NCBI GenBank assembly: GCA_900543295.1
Contig: UQQY01000105.1
Span: forward strand, 1 to 8,202
From: an uncultured Oscillospiraceae bacterium
GTDB lineage: Bacteria; Bacillota; Clostridia; Oscillospirales; Ruminococcaceae
Direction: 5' to 3'
DNA: 8,202 nt
The notes under the pieces are model-generated. The model did not search any database and had not been told where the DNA came from. It saw only the letters and a program-made list of their open reading frames with translations. Position numbers and translations under genes: made by a program. Positions 6,137 to 8,202 of the stretch are shown piece after piece; positions within the stretch are counted from its first letter, which is position 1, and each line of letters begins with the position of its first letter.

Positions 6137-7372
6137 TTATAGCCTCACAGTAAAAATAACCGTGCCGTTAGAACTGTAAGCTGCCTGTATGCTTCCCTTC
6201 TGCGACTGCACAATAGCACGCGCAACAGAAAGCCCCACACCATAGCCGCCGTTTTTCTGCGTTCTGGCGCTGTCGCCGCGGTAAAATCGCTCAAAAAGCC
6301 GTTCCGGTTCAACCTCCGGCGGTGAAGCACACGTATTCTCGGTTTGAAGTATAACGTCCTTTTCTGCTTTTTCCAATGTAAGTATCATTGTTCCGCCGGT
6401 GTCCGTATATTTTGCCGCATTGTCAAGCAGAATCGAAAATAACTGTCCAGTCAGTTCCCTGCTTGCATGCAGCATGATGTCAGGCTGAATCCGCTCCTCA
6501 ATAGAAACATGGCGCTGAGCCGCCAGCTCATAAAAAGGAACGGTCGTCTCTTTCAACAGATCGCTTGCAGAAAAATCAGAACATGGAAGTGCCGCGGCTC
6601 CCTCATCCATCCGTGCCAGCATCAAAAGGTTCTGCATTAAACCGTTTAAGCGAAGTGTCTGCGACCGGATGTTCTGGCTCCATCTGCTCTGGCCATTGTG
6701 TAGCTCCAAGGCATCTGTGTTGGCAAGAATAATGGCAAGCGGTGTTTTAATTTCATGTCCTGCGTTCGTCACAAACTGCTTCTGCCTTTCTATATTGCGG
6801 GCAATCGGCAGGATTGCTCTCTTGGAAAGTAAAATCACCAAAAACAGCATCAGAATCCAGCAGACAGCGCCGATTGAAACGGAGATTGCAAGCACCGACA
6901 GAATGGAATAAAGCTGTGCAGAGGTATCTAAAAAAACAAACACGGTTCCCTTCTGATCGCGGGCGTCTGTTACCTGATAGCGAAAACGAGCTATTGTTCC
7001 GCTGCTGTTCCCGCTGCGCGCCGCCTGCTGCGCCAGCAGCTCAGCCTCTTCCTTCGTCACCGAAGAAATGTGATTCAAATCTGTGTATGCAACACTCCCT
7101 TTTAAATCGAGACGGATAATGAAATACCGCGCGGACATTGCCGTATCCTCGTTGAACGGCGGATCAAGCGAATCCTTCGGCTCCTTTTCCTCCAAATCGC
7201 GCTGCGGCGGCAAAATTCCCTCCCTTTCCGAAAGCATGGCAAGCGTTCTGTCGGTCTGACGGTTCACCGACCATCCGTTTATGAGATTGATTGCACCAAG
7301 CAAAACCAACAGCAAGACAGAAATTGCTGTCATTGCTGTCAATACAAATTTGCGCTGAAGCGTTTCAATCAT
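6137..7372 (-). CDS. membrane sensor histidine kinase of a two-component system
   Basis: A 411-aa kinase. It has a transmembrane segment at about 10-32, an extracytoplasmic sensor region at about 33-152 with no recognised domain, and a second transmembrane segment at about 154-183. The phosphoacceptor box is at 199-213 with His206 (TNAGHEIKTPLA). The ATPase domain has the N box LLDNAAKY (Asn318), an F box FERFYRGD (360-367) and the G2 box GGYGVGLSVARAIV (375-388). The usual DxGxG G1 box is replaced by ENTCASPPE (345-353), as in a clostridial kinase subgroup I know from similar proteins. A full HAMP linker is not evident; only about 20 residues separate the second membrane segment from the H box. 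It would autophosphorylate and pass phosphate to the regulator encoded just upstream. Its ATG overlaps that regulator's ancestral TGA as ATGA, and GGAGG (7380-7384) lies 7 bases before it, allowing independent initiation. The frame is intact. Confidence 0.92.
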   Translation of the reverse strand: MIETLQRKFVLTAMTAISVLLLVLLGAINLINGWSVNRQTDRTLAMLSEREGILPPQRDLEEKEPKDSLDPPFNEDTAMSARYFIIRLDLKGSVAYTDLNHISSVTKEEAELLAQQAARSGNSSGTIARFRYQVTDARDQKGTVFVFLDTSAQLYSILSVLAISVSIGAVCWILMLFLVILLSKRAILPIARNIERQKQFVTNAGHEIKTPLAIILANTDALELHNGQSRWSQNIRSQTLRLNGLMQNLLMLARMDEGAAALPCSDFSASDLLKETTVPFYELAAQRHVSIEERIQPDIMLHASRELTGQLFSILLDNAAKYTDTGGTMILTLEKAEKDVILQTENTCASPPEVEPERLFERFYRGDSARTQKNGGYGVGLSVARAIVQSQKGSIQAAYSSNGTVIFTVRL

Positions 7373-8043
7373 GGTATTACCTCCAGCTTGTAACCGATAT
7401 TGCGCCGTGCCCTGATTTCAACCTTAACGTCAAGCGCAGCAAGACGCTTGCGTAAATAGGAAATATATACCTATACGGTTCCAATCTCCGCCTCTGTGTC
7501 ATAGCCCCATACCTTTGTAAGCAGATCCTCACTTGAAAGATACGTTTCCTGATTGAGCATAAACAGCTCCATCAAACGATACTCAAGCTTCGGCAGAACA
7601 AAACTCTGCCCTTTTCCGCAAAGTTCGTAGCTTTTCTGATTCAAAGAAAGCTCTCCGCAGGTAAGCACATCCGGCGTATACGTCTCACGGCGTCTGAGCA
7701 TCGCTCGAATGCGCGCAAGCAGCTCTCCCATTACAAAGGGCTTTGGCAAATAGTCATCCGCACCAAAATCGAGCCCTTGTATCCGATCTTCTACCTCGCC
7801 TTTCGCCGTCAGCAGCAAAACCGGCGTGCGGCAGCCCTTTTTCCGCAGTGATAAAAGAACCTCAAGGCCGTTCATTTTCGGCATCATAATATCCAAAATA
7901 ATCCCGTCATAGTGTTCAGCACAGGCGTAGGCCAGAGCCTCTTCTCCGTCATATACGGCGTCTACCAGATATTTGTGATAGGTCAGAATGTCCACGACAG
8001 CCTCAGACATACTGACCTCGTCCTCCGCAAATAAAAGCTTCAT
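7369..8043 (-). pseudogene. OmpR/PhoB-family response regulator interrupted by an in-frame amber codon
   Basis: From ATG 8043 the frame encodes a receiver domain (about 1-118): acidic pair Glu7-Asp8, phosphoacceptor Asp51 (ILDIMMPKMNG), Thr79 (LLLTAKG) and Lys101 (LPKPF). A winged-helix DNA-binding domain follows (about 125 on). At 7471-7473 a TAG stops translation after 190 residues (EAEIGTV). Beyond it the same frame continues for 33 more sense codons, VYISYLRKRLAALDVKVEI and so on to NIGYKLEVIP, then TGA at 7369-7371, which overlaps the kinase ATG. Family members read VWVYISYLRK at this point, so a TGG to TAG change is the simplest origin. The truncated protein would keep phosphorylation but lack the recognition helix and wing. 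The full frame gives 224 aa, the usual length. ATG 8043 is preferred over 8049 because AGGAGG (8050-8055) touches the latter. A sequencing error or readthrough cannot be excluded. Confidence 0.85.
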
Positions 8044-8049
8044 ATACAT

Positions 8050-8055
8050 CCTCCT
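8050..8055 (-). promoter_or_regulatory. ribosome binding site that selects the second ATG of the regulator
   Basis: The minus strand reads AGGAGG immediately before ATG 8049 (no spacing) and 6 bases before ATG 8043. The latter is the functional spacing, so the product starts MKLLFAEDE. Confidence 0.75.
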
Positions 8056-8078
8056 CTATTATCATTTAAGCACATCGG

Positions 8079-8095
8079 CCTTAAAGTAACCTTAG
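8079..8095 (-). promoter_or_regulatory. candidate OmpR-type direct-repeat operator of the two-component operon
   Basis: The minus strand reads CTAAGG, TTACT, TTAAGG: two TAAGG half-sites whose starts are 11 bases apart, the layout bound by OmpR/PhoB-type dimers. It lies 36-52 bases before the regulator start, as expected for autoregulation. No convincing promoter was found: a weak TTGGAA (8139-8144) and GATAAA (8114-8119) pair has a 19-base spacer, and a GATAAT at 8058-8063 would start transcription inside the ribosome site. Confidence 0.4.
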
Positions 8096-8161
8096 ACTCG
8101 ATTCTTATGATCTTTTATCGGATCGGGTAAGCGAAATTTTCCAATATACCGTCTTTCATGC

Positions 8162-8190
8162 TTGCATTTTATACGGCGTTTCAGTAAAAT
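8162..8190 (+). promoter_or_regulatory. plus-strand promoter for a divergent gene beyond the right edge
   Basis: TTGCAT (8162-8167), a 17-base spacer and TAAAAT (8185-8190) form a good sigma-A-type promoter directed out of the window. An A/G-rich run follows. The direct repeat at 8079-8095 lies about 70 bases upstream of its -35, so the regulator could control this gene as well as its own operon. Confidence 0.5.
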
Positions 8191-8202
8191 AAAAGAAAAA
8201 AA

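Noticed and set aside
7471..7473. Reassignment of TAG as a sense codon in this genome or phage.
   Set aside because: The adaptor gene ends in TAG one base before the next start, so TAG works as a stop within this window; other genes end in TAA or TGA.
1..8202. CRISPR arrays, tandem repeats or retron-like structures.
   Set aside because: No regularly spaced repeats were seen by eye in any part of the window.

Overview
The window looks like chromosomal DNA of a Gram-positive, probably clostridial (Lachnospiraceae-like) bacterium of roughly balanced base composition. The evidence is strong AGGAGG-type ribosome sites before nearly every gene, an OmpR-type regulator and kinase of the kind common in Clostridia, and a resident prophage module. 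The genus assignment is inference; no rRNA or other taxonomic marker is present.

Bases 1-5496 (minus strand) hold a tightly packed phage virion-assembly module, read right to left: a 57-aa coiled-coil protein, a portal protein, a 52-aa four-cysteine (zinc-ribbon-like) protein, a small acidic scaffold-like protein, a major capsid protein with an extra C-terminal Ig-like domain, a small head-tail adaptor, and a large head-completion/tail protein that runs off the left edge. Genes overlap or nearly touch, and the order portal, scaffold, coat, adaptor, stabilisation protein is that of a P22-like (podovirus-type) head module. No terminase, protease, integrase or lysis gene lies in the window. The module starts abruptly beside a bacterial gene, so it may be a remnant or an unusual prophage edge.

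Bases 5497-6136 hold a single plus-strand gene with a near-consensus promoter. It encodes a glyoxalase-superfamily (VOC) metalloenzyme with all four expected metal ligands. It is followed by a long hairpin that probably terminates transcription from both sides.

Bases 6137-8202 hold a minus-strand two-component operon: an OmpR-family response regulator followed by a membrane sensor kinase, joined by an ATGA overlap. The regulator carries an in-frame amber codon where its family normally has a tryptophan, just before the DNA-recognition helix, while the kinase frame is intact. A direct repeat with 11-bp spacing upstream is a candidate autoregulatory operator. A plus-strand promoter at the right edge points to a divergent gene outside the window.

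The phage module, the VOC gene and the two-component operon look like three independent units. I did not find a clearly new biological system. The best leads are the nonsense-interrupted regulator, the terminase-less edge of the capsid module, and two small genes (57 and 52 aa) embedded in it.
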